Shown in pieces: positions 26,088-35,569 of a stretch of DNA of 64,000 nucleotides. Below the pieces are notes generated by a model. That model searched no databases. It had not been told where the DNA came from and saw only the letters and a program-made list of their open reading frames with translations. Every line of letters starts with the position of its first letter. Position 1 is the stretch's first letter. The stretch is taken from NCBI GenBank assembly GCA_025786725.1, contig JAHLTZ010000015.1:372001-436000 (forward strand), written 5' to 3'. The stretch comes from Syncephalis fuscata (lineage: Eukaryota; Zoopagomycota; Zoopagomycetes; Zoopagales; Piptocephalidaceae). Both the position numbers and the translations under genes were made by a program.

Positions 26088-26834
26088 TTACATTGCGTTC
26101 ATAGTATATAGTAACAAAAATAAACATATAATGCTTTTTATAAATAACGTGTAATACTGTATTGCCATTTACCTTTAATAATAAGGCAGTGTATCAGTGC
26201 AATACTATGAATTTTAATATGAAATACTATAGCTGGTATATGCATGTATTTTTGAGGTACTTTTGTGCTTAAAATAGATCAATATCAATAGCCGTTTCGA
26301 GCAAATATTAATAATTTGGCTGCAAAACACTTTAAAGGCTACAGTTTTATTATTTTAAAAGCAACATAAAAACTAGGATAACTTTTAAAAAATAAATGTA
26401 TTAAAAATCTTATTGTACTACACTTATAAGTTAAATTTTAATTACAATTTTTAAGGCGAAAAATAAATGTATGAATTACTAAAATAAACATATACATAAT
26501 GGAATGTACAATGACTCAGATCCTCGTCATCCAGGCGCCACCTATACAGTTCCTTCCCCCAGACTCTATTTACCCAACTAAATGTTAATAGCTGGCTCTT
26601 ACCAGTGTCATAAAAAAACTTATGCTTTAGTTTCAAGTCACTATTGATACGGGGGATCATCTTTATAAATGTGTACGCGTTCTATTTGAAATTTGATGCA
26701 CCGTTTATTGTACGCTCTTTTGGTCGATTCAGATATCTACTAAGCATACTTTAGTTTTTAAAATAAACGCTCACTTAAAGTAAAAAAATACTGTGCTTAT
26801 ATTTTTAATAATGTTATTACATTGCATTACACTA
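26088..26834 (+). pseudogene. Collapsed middle unit of the secreted-protein triplet
   Basis: The unit starts with a 257-bp copy of the upstream module (26088-26344). About 26345-26480 resembles part of the promoter region of gene A (AAAAGCAACATAAAAACTA and following bases). From about 26648 on it matches the 3' flank of gene A (25910-26080). The TATA box, signal peptide and repeat-coding region that should lie between are missing. I read this as a third tandem copy that lost its coding part by internal deletion. Short open frames here are not conserved. Confidence 0.7.
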
Positions 26835-27095
26835 AAAACTATTTCTATATTATATCCACATCTTAATGTATAATAATATAAACATATGTTATAATTTCTA
26901 TGGATAATGTATAACACTACATTGTTATCTATATTTAATTGTCTACTGTTATACTAGTGCAGCCACTGTAACATTTAAAAAATACTATACCCGGTGCATG
27001 CACGTATCCTTAAGGTACTTATGTGCCCAAAACAATTCAGTATTAATGGCTGTTTCAAGCAAATACTAATAATGTGATTGCGAAACACGCTAAAA
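26835..27095 (+). repeat. Upstream module, unit 3 (diverged)
   Basis: A diverged counterpart of 23531-23787, recognisable by TACTATA..GGTGCATGCACGTAT, AAGGTACTTATGTGC and GCTGTTTCAAGCAAATA. It precedes the promoter of gene B by about 1 kb, as in unit 1, and is older than the unit 1/unit 2 pair. Confidence 0.75.
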
Positions 27096-27969
27096 CACCA
27101 AGAATAATGCAATTTAGAGTTGTGTTTAGCGCTGTAGCTTTTAAAATGTAATGCATGGCTATATAGTTGGATTGCTGTTTTAAATATTAGTATCGACTAT
27201 TAATATACATAAAAAGAAGCAATTTTACAACATAATATTAAAAAACTGCCAGTTTATATTACCAATCTAATGGTCCTAAGCAACAAGCATTGCATAATTC
27301 AAGTCATAGGCGGTAGTGCATTATTACATTCGTTATTAGTTTGTTATACACTTTCTTCATTGGTTGACAGATAGATGGCGCTATAGATAGGCTTGTTTTA
27401 TTTGCCATGAATATAGAAACCCCCCATTTAAACCAATAAAAAACTAGTTGATTATTTATAACTTGGCATTTTTTAATTCAAGCCCTTTCATAGCATGTGG
27501 AATACGAAAAACATCAATGATGATATAGGAATATTACATAAAATAGCCAATCAAATAATAGGGACACTTGTGAAACAGGCCTTATTTTTTGAACTGGAAG
27601 CTCTAGTGTAGTTTTAGCCCCTTATTCTAGGAAATGACAGTCATAGCATTGCATACTTTACTATTAACCAAAAGAAACATTATTATAGAATTTAGACAAA
27701 GATATTAGTATATTGAATACTTTTAAAAAGCCTAGTTGTCTTAAAAGCAGCATAAAAACTAAAATCACTATTAACGAATAAAAGCATTAATATTCAATAT
27801 TTGTTATAGATGTTATTGTATCACATATATAAGCCAAATTTAATTACAAAATTTGAAACAAGCGATACGATGCACGAGTTGCTAAAACCAAATTTCATGT
27901 TTGCTAATGTGAATAGATAGCTGTAAATAAACAGGTTTAGTTTAATTTATGAAATTCATTTATATCGGC

Positions 27970-27977
27970 TATATAAA
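27970..27977 (+). promoter_or_regulatory. TATA box of secreted repeat gene B
   Basis: TATATAAA in the context GGCTATATAAACCC, 127 bp before the ATG at 28097; same sequence and spacing as in gene A. Confidence 0.75.
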
Positions 27978-28096
27978 CCCAGATCTTCGGTATCTTTTTA
28001 AATTATTATATGCAATAGCTTCTCATCCAAGCACACTAGCAAGATCTAGACCAGTTTTTAATCATCTCTTACCACATTTAGTTGAGCTTCAGCAAA

Positions 28097-29731
28097 ATGA
28101 ATCTAGGCATTTTATCGTTAGCTTCCATTGCACTTATCGTGCTTGCATGCATATCCTCTAATGCTCAATTGGCACAGGCTATGCCCAATTATCCAACTTA
28201 TCCAGATTATGGCGACTACCCTTCAACTTATCCGGATTCTGGCGATTATCCTTTAACTTATCCAGATTCTGGCGACTATCCAACTTATCCGGATTCTGGC
28301 GACTATCCAACTTATCCAGATTATGGCGACTATCCAGTATCTTATCCTCCAGTAATCACTACTAGTGTAGAACCATATCCTCCGGTAATCACTAGTGTAA
28401 AATCATTTCCTCCGGTAATCACCACTGGTACAACCTCTTATCCTCCTGTCGCCACCACTCGCATAACTTTATATCCTCCAGTCACCACCACTCGCAAAAT
28501 CACCACTACTAGTGCAACTTCTTCCCCTCCTTTCACTACCACTCGCAGAATCACCATCACTCGTACATTCACCAACACCCGCACAGCTTCTCCTCCTCCA
28601 GTCACCACTACTAGTGTAGCTTCTCCTCCTCGCATTACCACTCGCACAATTACTAATACTCGTACATTTACCAACACCCGCACAGCTTCGCCTCCTCCAG
28701 TCACCACTACTAGTGTAACTTCTTCTCCCCCTGTCATCACTTCTATTACAACTTCTTCTCCAGTCACCACTACTAGTGTAACTTTTTCTCCTCCTCGCAT
28801 TACCACTCGCACAATCACCAACACCCGTACAATCACCAACACTCGTACATTTACCAACACCCGCACAGCTTCGCCTCCTCCAGTCACCACTACTAGTGTA
28901 ACTTCTTTTCCCCCTATCATCACTTCTATTACAACTTCTTCTCCAGTCACCACTACTAGTGTAGCTTCTTCTCCTCGCATTACCACTCGCACAATCACCA
29001 ACACCCGTACAATCACCAACACTCATACATTTACCAATACCCACACAGCTTCGCCTCCTCCAGTCACCACTACTAGTGTAACTTCTTTTCCCCCTATCAT
29101 CACTTCTATTACAACTTCTTCTCCAGTCACCACTACTAGTGTAGCTTCTTCTCCTCGCATTACCACTCGCACAATCACCAACACCCGTACAATCACCAAC
29201 ACTCATACATTTACCAATACCCACACAGCTTCGCCTCCTCCAGTCACCACTACTAGTGTAACTTCTTTTCCCCCTGTCATCACTTCTATTACAACTTCTT
29301 CTCCAGTCACCACTACTAGTGTAGCTTCTTCTCCTCGCATTACCACTCGCACAATCACCAACACCCGTACAATCACCAACACTCATACATTTACCAATAC
29401 CCACACAGCTTCGCCTCCTCCAGTCACCACTACTAGTGTAACTTCTTTTCCCCCTGTCATCACTTCTATTACAACTTCTTCTCCAGTCACCACTACTAGT
29501 GTAACTTCTTTTCCCCCTATCATCACTTCTATTACAACTTCTTTTCCTCCAGTCACCACTACTAGTGTAACTTCTTCTCCTCGCATTACCACTCGCACAA
29601 TCACCAACACCCGTACAATCACCAACACTCATACATTTACCAATACCCACACAGCTTTTCTTACTCCAGTTACCACCACTTTCATGGTTTTTGATGTCCC
29701 AGCCCCCACACACCTAGCTTTTCTTTCTTGA
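28097..29731 (+). CDS. Secreted Thr/Pro tandem-repeat protein B
   Basis: Single exon of 544 residues, paralogue of gene A. The signal peptide (ILSLASIALIVLACISSNAQ) is nearly the same as in A, followed by five YPTYPDYGD-type units and a few SYPPVITTS units. The body is a 60-residue block (ITNTRTITNTHTFTNTHTA, PPPVTTTSVTSFPP, TSPVTTTSVASSPRITT) repeated at an exact 180-bp period near 28801, 28981, 29161 and 29341, with a partial copy after that. The density of Thr and Pro suggests heavy O-mannosylation and a wall or adhesive role, which is inference. The start is the ATG at 28097, which aligns with the start of gene A. The long antisense frame across the repeats is a composition effect. Confidence 0.82.
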   Translation: MNLGILSLASIALIVLACISSNAQLAQAMPNYPTYPDYGDYPSTYPDSGDYPLTYPDSGDYPTYPDSGDYPTYPDYGDYPVSYPPVITTSVEPYPPVITSVKSFPPVITTGTTSYPPVATTRITLYPPVTTTRKITTTSATSSPPFTTTRRITITRTFTNTRTASPPPVTTTSVASPPRITTRTITNTRTFTNTRTASPPPVTTTSVTSSPPVITSITTSSPVTTTSVTFSPPRITTRTITNTRTITNTRTFTNTRTASPPPVTTTSVTSFPPIITSITTSSPVTTTSVASSPRITTRTITNTRTITNTHTFTNTHTASPPPVTTTSVTSFPPIITSITTSSPVTTTSVASSPRITTRTITNTRTITNTHTFTNTHTASPPPVTTTSVTSFPPVITSITTSSPVTTTSVASSPRITTRTITNTRTITNTHTFTNTHTASPPPVTTTSVTSFPPVITSITTSSPVTTTSVTSFPPIITSITTSFPPVTTTSVTSSPRITTRTITNTRTITNTHTFTNTHTAFLTPVTTTFMVFDVPAPTHLAFLS

Positions 29732-30126
29732 GTCAGCTTTTACCAAAATCAGTATTAGTAGCCAATCTCTACCAGTGGCTTATTTAAAACTTATAAGATC
29801 TAATTACCTTCTATTATTAAAATAAATGCCTTTACAATGTAAAAAATCACGTTTATTAATGTATTTTGATAATAATAATAATAATAATACCAGCATATTA
29901 AATTAAAATTATTTCTACATTGTATTCGTATATTAATGTAAATCTTATACTACACGCATAAACGTTTAACGAATCATTATTCGACACAGAAAATAATTAT
30001 GTAAAAAAATTATGTAAATATTTCCCACGATTACTTTAATTTAATTTCCGAAAAGCTTGTAAATGTTACACAAATCCTTTTTGGTTTTATTGTACTTTGA
30101 CTCCCATATCTGGAGTCCCCAAAATA
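29732..30126. other. 3' flank of the secreted-protein cluster
   Basis: The first 220 bp match the 3' flanks of units 1 and 2 (AAAATAAATGC.. and the run up to TTATTTCTACATTG). The rest is AT-rich. TGTACTTTGACTCCCATA near 30091 resembles the edge motif of the mobile-like element. Confidence 0.55.
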
Positions 30127-30512
30127 GCAAATCTTTTTACGCAATCAATTGTAATGCTTTGGATAGCTGAATTACGTTTAAAGCATTATTCACAATAAAT
30201 ATTAGCGTAGTATAATAACATTATCATTTCCATAGAATAGAATTGATTAGATGTAACAGAACATTGTATTAGTAATAATTTTAAGCATTTAAATAAACAA
30301 TGCAACATACTATTTGATTTTTTTGAAACATTTGAGACTAATTATTGTCGTTTGCCATGCGCAGAAAGATTGATCGAATATTAATAAAAGCCATTGATCG
30401 CAATTCCATGTCGTTCCGCATTTGTTGTTATTGCATCTACATACAGCATGGATTCTTGCGCTTAAATGGTCTCTTTTATTTTACAATATGCTACTATTGC
30501 ATTTTGGGCATA
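30127..30512 (-). repeat. Left arm of a 386-bp inverted repeat
   Basis: Reverse complement of 31720-32105 with two differences seen by eye (both transitions). It is an extra, inverted, partial copy of the 3' part of the 1,061-bp element. On the minus strand it can encode a CPKC...CRCNNNKC motif broken by a stop. Confidence 0.92.
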
Positions 30513-30983
30513 TTTGCAATGTAAAATACTTATCTATGGTGGCAAAAAATTAGAACGACTAGCGTTTCTGACGCTTACAATTCTCTTGAGAATTATTGGT
30601 ATCAAATTGGTAGGCGCAGTCTCTTTGCTAACCATTGATGAAGCAAATGGCCTTCACCATATGCAATAATGATAGGTTGAGTGTCTTTACCAGAAAGATC
30701 TTGTGGCGACAGTTGTAACCAGATGATACGGCATGCCGTTGAGGTTACTTGAAAAGATATTAGTGTAAAATAAGAGAAATAAAGACTAGGGATTGATTAA
30801 TATTTTTTATTGATATTCAAATACGCATGTTATTTGTATGTTATATTTAGCATTATTGTGTAATATATTACTGAATAGAACAATAAGATAGTAATAAGAA
30901 AAAAATAGTGAAATGAGTCAATAAAGAATGTGGAAGTCAAAGTACAGTAGCTCCCCTTTTTAACAAAATATTATTTTAGAAGC
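30513..30983. other. Unique AT-rich DNA inside the inverted repeat
   Basis: Sequence between the left arm and element X copy 1, not found elsewhere in the window. An open frame near 30466-30669 starts inside the repeat and has no recognisable domain. The motif GTCAAAGTACAGTAGCTCCCC near 30937 could be an old element terminus. Confidence 0.4.
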
Positions 30984-32044
30984 TATTTTACTTTGAGGTT
31001 CTATCCTTAAACTTAACGACAGAAAAATTAATAATTCGAATAATAAACCGCCGATCAGTTTTTACTACTGAAAAGTGCTATTTGTTGAAGCGTGTCATAT
31101 CAACTCCGATTGAATTAATCAGTTTTGATTAATTTGCACTATTTTCAATATTTGATATAGTGTTAATAAATGTTAAATAGTATTTCATGTCACTTACAAT
31201 AGAATATAATAAATAGATAAATGTTAATATATGTTATTGTTGCTGTAAAGTATTCAAAGCAGTATAATTGATATCTAATGTCACTCACCATCAGTTCCGT
31301 GTTTAGTAGAATAACAAATGTGTAGCTCAATCAAGTAAAAAATGTCAATTTTGATCTTTTGACACTAAATCACATGAGTCTACCAATAAAGTATTTAATA
31401 TATGGAAGTTATTATACGTTGACTCCTACGTTTTTTATTTACGCATTTCACTCCTTTTCTTTAAATACAATTAAACACTTATTCGTCACTATAACATGTA
31501 TAATATTGTATCCAACATTAATTGAGTCATGTGTAATTATCAATACAATAGTGTAATTAATTAGTTATATTTATTATTGCTTTAATATATATATATATAA
31601 TGTCATTATAATACTAATTGTTCAAAATGTCATTTATTTAGTTAGATTGGCTATAGGAAAGTGGTTGTTTAATAAACGACTTTATAATAATTATATTAAT
31701 ATTGATGTTACAGCACAAGTATGCCCAAAATGCGATAGTAGCATATTGTAAAATAAAAGAGACCATTTAAGCGCAAGAATCCATGCTGTATGTAGATGCA
31801 ATAACAACAAATGCGGAACGACATGGAATTGCGATCAATGGCTTTTATTAATATTCGATCAATCTTTCTGCGCATGGCAAACGACAATAATTAGCCTCAA
31901 ATGTTTCAAAAAAATCAAATAGTATGTTGCATTGTTTATTTAAATGCTTAAAATTATTACTAATACAATGTTCTGTTACATCTAATCAATTCTATTCTAT
32001 GGAAATGATAATGTTATTATACTACGCTAATATTTATTGTGAAT
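30984..32044 (+). mobile_element. Mobile-like element X, copy 1
   Basis: A 1,061-bp segment repeated in opposite orientation and equal length at 40719-41779. It begins at TATTTTACTTTGAGG. In the plus strand near 31630-31890 a broken frame reads RLAIGKWLFNKRLYNN, CPKCDSSIL, stop, then ARIHAVCRCNNNKCGTTWN. The RL..G..n.rL plus Cys-pair pattern recalls the C-terminal zinc region of non-LTR reverse transcriptases or a transposase zinc ribbon, but is too short and broken to assign. No intact transposase and no clear target-site duplication are visible. Class is unknown. Confidence 0.7.
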
Positions 32045-32105
32045 AATGCTTTAAACGTAATTCAGCTATCCAAAGCATTACAATTGATTGCGTAAAAAGA
32101 TTTGC
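31720..32105 (+). repeat. Right arm of the 386-bp inverted repeat
   Basis: Pairs with 30127-30512 around a centre of about 1.2 kb. It overlaps the 3' part of element X copy 1 and extends 61 bp beyond the segment shared with copy 2. Confidence 0.92.
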
Positions 32106-32207
32106 TGCCCCAGGGAGATTAACATAAATGTCAGCCACTGAAGATAATACAATAATAATTATTTGTTTATTTACTTTGATATAACTAACTACAAATGTAA
32201 CGTATTA

Positions 32208-34583
32208 TTAATGTTTAATCTCGTCGAGAAGTACTTGATCCGGATTAAGTGCACGGAATAGATCAAAGTCAAAGGAATTATCCTTGGGACGGATTAAGCG
32301 TTGGCACATCATATCAATGGCCGTCACACTAAGTATTGTCTGAACGTAGGCATCAATAAGATCATCAAGACCAACACCCAATTGATTGAAATCTTTTCGA
32401 TCCATTAACATAAGCCGAGAAGACTCTGTAGTCCATGAACCGTCGGGAAGCTTAAGACTTAGATTAGTGCCTAACATTTCCCATGAAGTGGCTAATTAAT
32501 TGCGAAAAGTGAAGTAAAATATTAATATTGTAATAAAGTATAGATTATTATTATTGTCACTTACCATTTGGGTCATCATCAAGGTGACGAAGCAATGGTT
32601 TGCGGGCACGTCTTCCGTAAATGGCAATTGGACGAAAGCCAGCTTCATCACCAGCAACCATAACGCGTAGATCGTTGGCAAACGTATGGTTCTTTCGGTT
32701 AGGTACAGTGCCGACGTGATAAAAACGACCAGAACGTGTTTGCGACGACCAACTTGCATTACCAACAAGCGATTGAACAATAAATTTTTGGTATTTATGC
32801 TTTAACGACATAAACATATCAAGTTCATTTTGATTTGTAATGGTATACACGCCTTGTCCTAAATTTTCATGATAATATTGCATTAGAATGCTACACATAA
32901 TAAAACAAATACACTGTAAACAGTATGCTCGATTCTTACCTGCATTGCTATATGGCACCTTAATAACAGCATGTCCACCAAAGCTTTTGACTAATAGTGG
33001 AATTTCTTCAAGAGTAACATTACGTTTTGTAATAGGCGTGCGTACTTGTAGGCCAGTACCATTAAGTTCAGCATTAAGAAATTCATAGGCAAGGGCGGCA
33101 ATTTGTTTGTTACGGCCACCGGCAAGACACACCAGCGCACTATTTAATATTTGTGTGCGCGTCCTGATTGGAATACGTGTCCATGGACGTTGAGTTACAT
33201 AGCGGAAACAAGCACGAATAGCATGCCACTCTATTGTGTATAGTAAATTGATGATGGATAGTAAATAATAAATGATTAGTAATTTTTATTATTATTATTA
33301 TTATATTTACCGTTATTTTCATCACGAATTTCCATCACAGCATCATCCGTCCATCTAACTGGTGGATCTGGGTCTGTTTCCAAATATTCAACAAGCCAAA
33401 CACGCTCATTATATACATCAGCCATTGCGGCCGCATAGCCACTTGCTTCCATTGGATTTTTGTCAAATACAACGGCCAAATCACCTTCAACTTCCTTATT
33501 TAGGTACTTGGAAGGAGTAGAATCGGAATCAGTGGTGGCGGCCGTTGTGCTATCGGGCAGTTTGTCCATTACACGGGATAATAAATGACGAAAGGCTGTA
33601 CGCATAACAGTGCCATAGCCTCCAAGTTCGTCTCCTTCATGAAGTAGCGGCATTGATTTCTGTCCAGATGGGCAACTATTCGTCTCGACAACAATCATTT
33701 GTCGTTTGCCATTGGCAGTTGTTACATTAAATAAATCAGCACCTAATTTCAATGCATAAATTCACAAATATATAAACAATAGAGTAATGAAGCTGTACTT
33801 ACCTCCCCACATAAAATATTGGGGCTGATAGGCGAGGGCACGACGGAGCGTTACAATATCTACATTTGGATTAAGATGAGCATATCGATGCAGTATACGC
33901 TCATTGCCCAACGAGAAGAAGGAACCAACTAGCGGATGGATACCGGCATTAAGTACTCGTGGATAAAAATGCTTTTCAGGCTCAAAATCACCTGCCATAA
34001 TTGCTTTAGTATGGCATGATTTTAACGATGAAGCTTTGCTAGTAGCGTCGTTTATCTTGTCTTTTGGACTGACCGTCTCGGGCAAAGGATGTGCCCAATG
34101 AATTTGACGATGTGATTGAGTGGCCGGATTATCGGGTGCTTCAACAGGGCAATTACTTGTAAGTAGGCGTGGATGGCGTTTATTAGTTGATTCCGGATAA
34201 TAGCCTGTACTTGTAACTGACGATCCAGACTGTGGCTCTATATCGTAGCTGGCCATTTCACTATCGCTACTCATGGGCGATGTCGTTGACGCTGATGACA
34301 CTGTCGAAGAAGTACGTGCGTGGCCACCATTATCGTTGCCGTGGTATTTATGATGGTGATCCAAAACGACAGAGGCTGCAGCATCTTGCATCTCTTGAAA
34401 ATCGGCACCGGGCACATTGTGCGATATTAACGGCAACTGATGCTGATCCGTATCACCTTGAAGATTAAGTAAAGAGGACTCGCCATCGGTTAGGCTCTTT
34501 TTGCGCTCATCGCTCCAACTAAGCGCAGCCAATGTAAGTGCGAGATGTTCATCGATATGGTGTGGCTCTTGGTCATTCGACAT
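32208..34583 (-). CDS. Uncharacterised ATP-grasp-like protein
   Basis: Five exons (33803-34583, 33311-33742, 32940-33230, 32565-32858, 32208-32491) give 693 residues. Residues 1-200 are Ser/Asp/His-rich and variable. The conserved part includes LVGSFFSLGNERILHRYAHL, FNVTTANGKRQMIVVETNSC plus [43 protein letters not shown] and NDLRVMVAGDEAGFRPIAIY. The order (nucleotide-binding Lys strand, small-residue loop, acidic and Asn-containing metal-site strands) suggests the ATP-grasp superfamily, which joins a carboxylate to an amine or thiol using ATP. The substrate cannot be inferred and I do not recognise a named family. Start: first ATG of the frame giving MSNDQEPHHID. It is convergent with element X. 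Confidence 0.72.
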
Positions 34584-35569
34584 GATGCAGAGTAAAGGGA
34601 AATACGTTTTGCTTGAACGGTAGTAGTCCAATAAGGCGGGCAGTACTATACGAATATGAAACCTTGTTTATCAGCAATCTTTTTTTCCCTATTGATCTTC
34701 TGCTTGTGTTTTTTACCGTGCTGGGAACCACTTGTTGCAGAAAAACCAACAAGGTTTTACACTAGTTAGAATCAGCAAGTGAAACATTTTTATATTAATT
34801 TTATTTACCAATAGTAATAATGTTTAATAGCTTAGGTGGCTAAAATTATACTATGGAGAGAAGACTAAAGATAACACAGTTTACGTCGATTAATACGTAT
34901 CTTTTATAGTATAAATTGACTGACTAATTTATTTATATTATAATTAATTACATTTTATTGGATGGAGATAGATAAGCGAATTGTTATGATGTCACAGTCG
35001 TGTACCAATCATTTAACATCCGCTTATCTATCTCCATCCAATAAGATGCCTAAATGATTACTAGTATACTATTTTTAAATGATGGGGCGCGTATTGCAAA
35101 AATATCGTCACGTAAGAGAAATAAGCTAAGGCAATCAATACTCGTTATCCTAAACTTGTTATCATTCCCATGCTATATTCATTCTATCTTTTACTAATTA
35201 TGCACCATTAATAAAGCTGTTTATTATCAAACGTATTTATCATAAATGTTGAGTATAAAATAGTAATGATATAGATGGATAAAGCATATATGGGTACTGG
35301 ATAATACATCTACAGCAATGAATACTATTTATTATTATTTAACAAATTCATAGTGCTAGCAATAAATTATTAATACTTGTAAATAGTTACAAATAAAATT
35401 CTACCTTTCAATTAGTAAAACGCTATCTATTTTGTAACTTCTTAACACTAGCTCCATTTATTTCTATCGTCTCACGTACTTTTTTATTTAATTCTAGTTT
35501 GCACTTCATTGGTATTAATCATCACATGTTAATATAGTGACTGCAGTAATAAAAACTATCTTCATTTAT
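34584..35569. other. Intergenic spacer with foldback element
   Basis: Contains the promoter of the ATP-grasp-like gene, the hairpin at 34951-35048 and, at 35264-35323, a segment resembling 19471-19530. I see no gene. Confidence 0.55.
34951..35048. repeat. 98-bp foldback element with 28-bp arms
   Basis: Arms 34951-34978 and 35021-35048 are inverted repeats of 28 bp with one mismatch (24 perfect), read inward as TTATTGGATGGAGATAGATA plus AGCG, around a 42-bp loop. The length and structure fit a MITE or a large transcription-termination or cruciform hairpin. The flanks show no obvious duplication. No second copy is in the window. Confidence 0.85.

Noticed and set aside
28469-29713. 414-codon antisense open frame across secreted gene B
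   Set aside because: It follows from the 180-bp Thr/Pro repeats being stop-free on both strands. It has no start context, signal or domain, and the sense strand has the conserved signal peptide.
31359-31556. 65-codon frame conserved in both copies of element X
   Set aside because: It starts at TTG, has no domain, and is identical only because the two DNA copies are recent.
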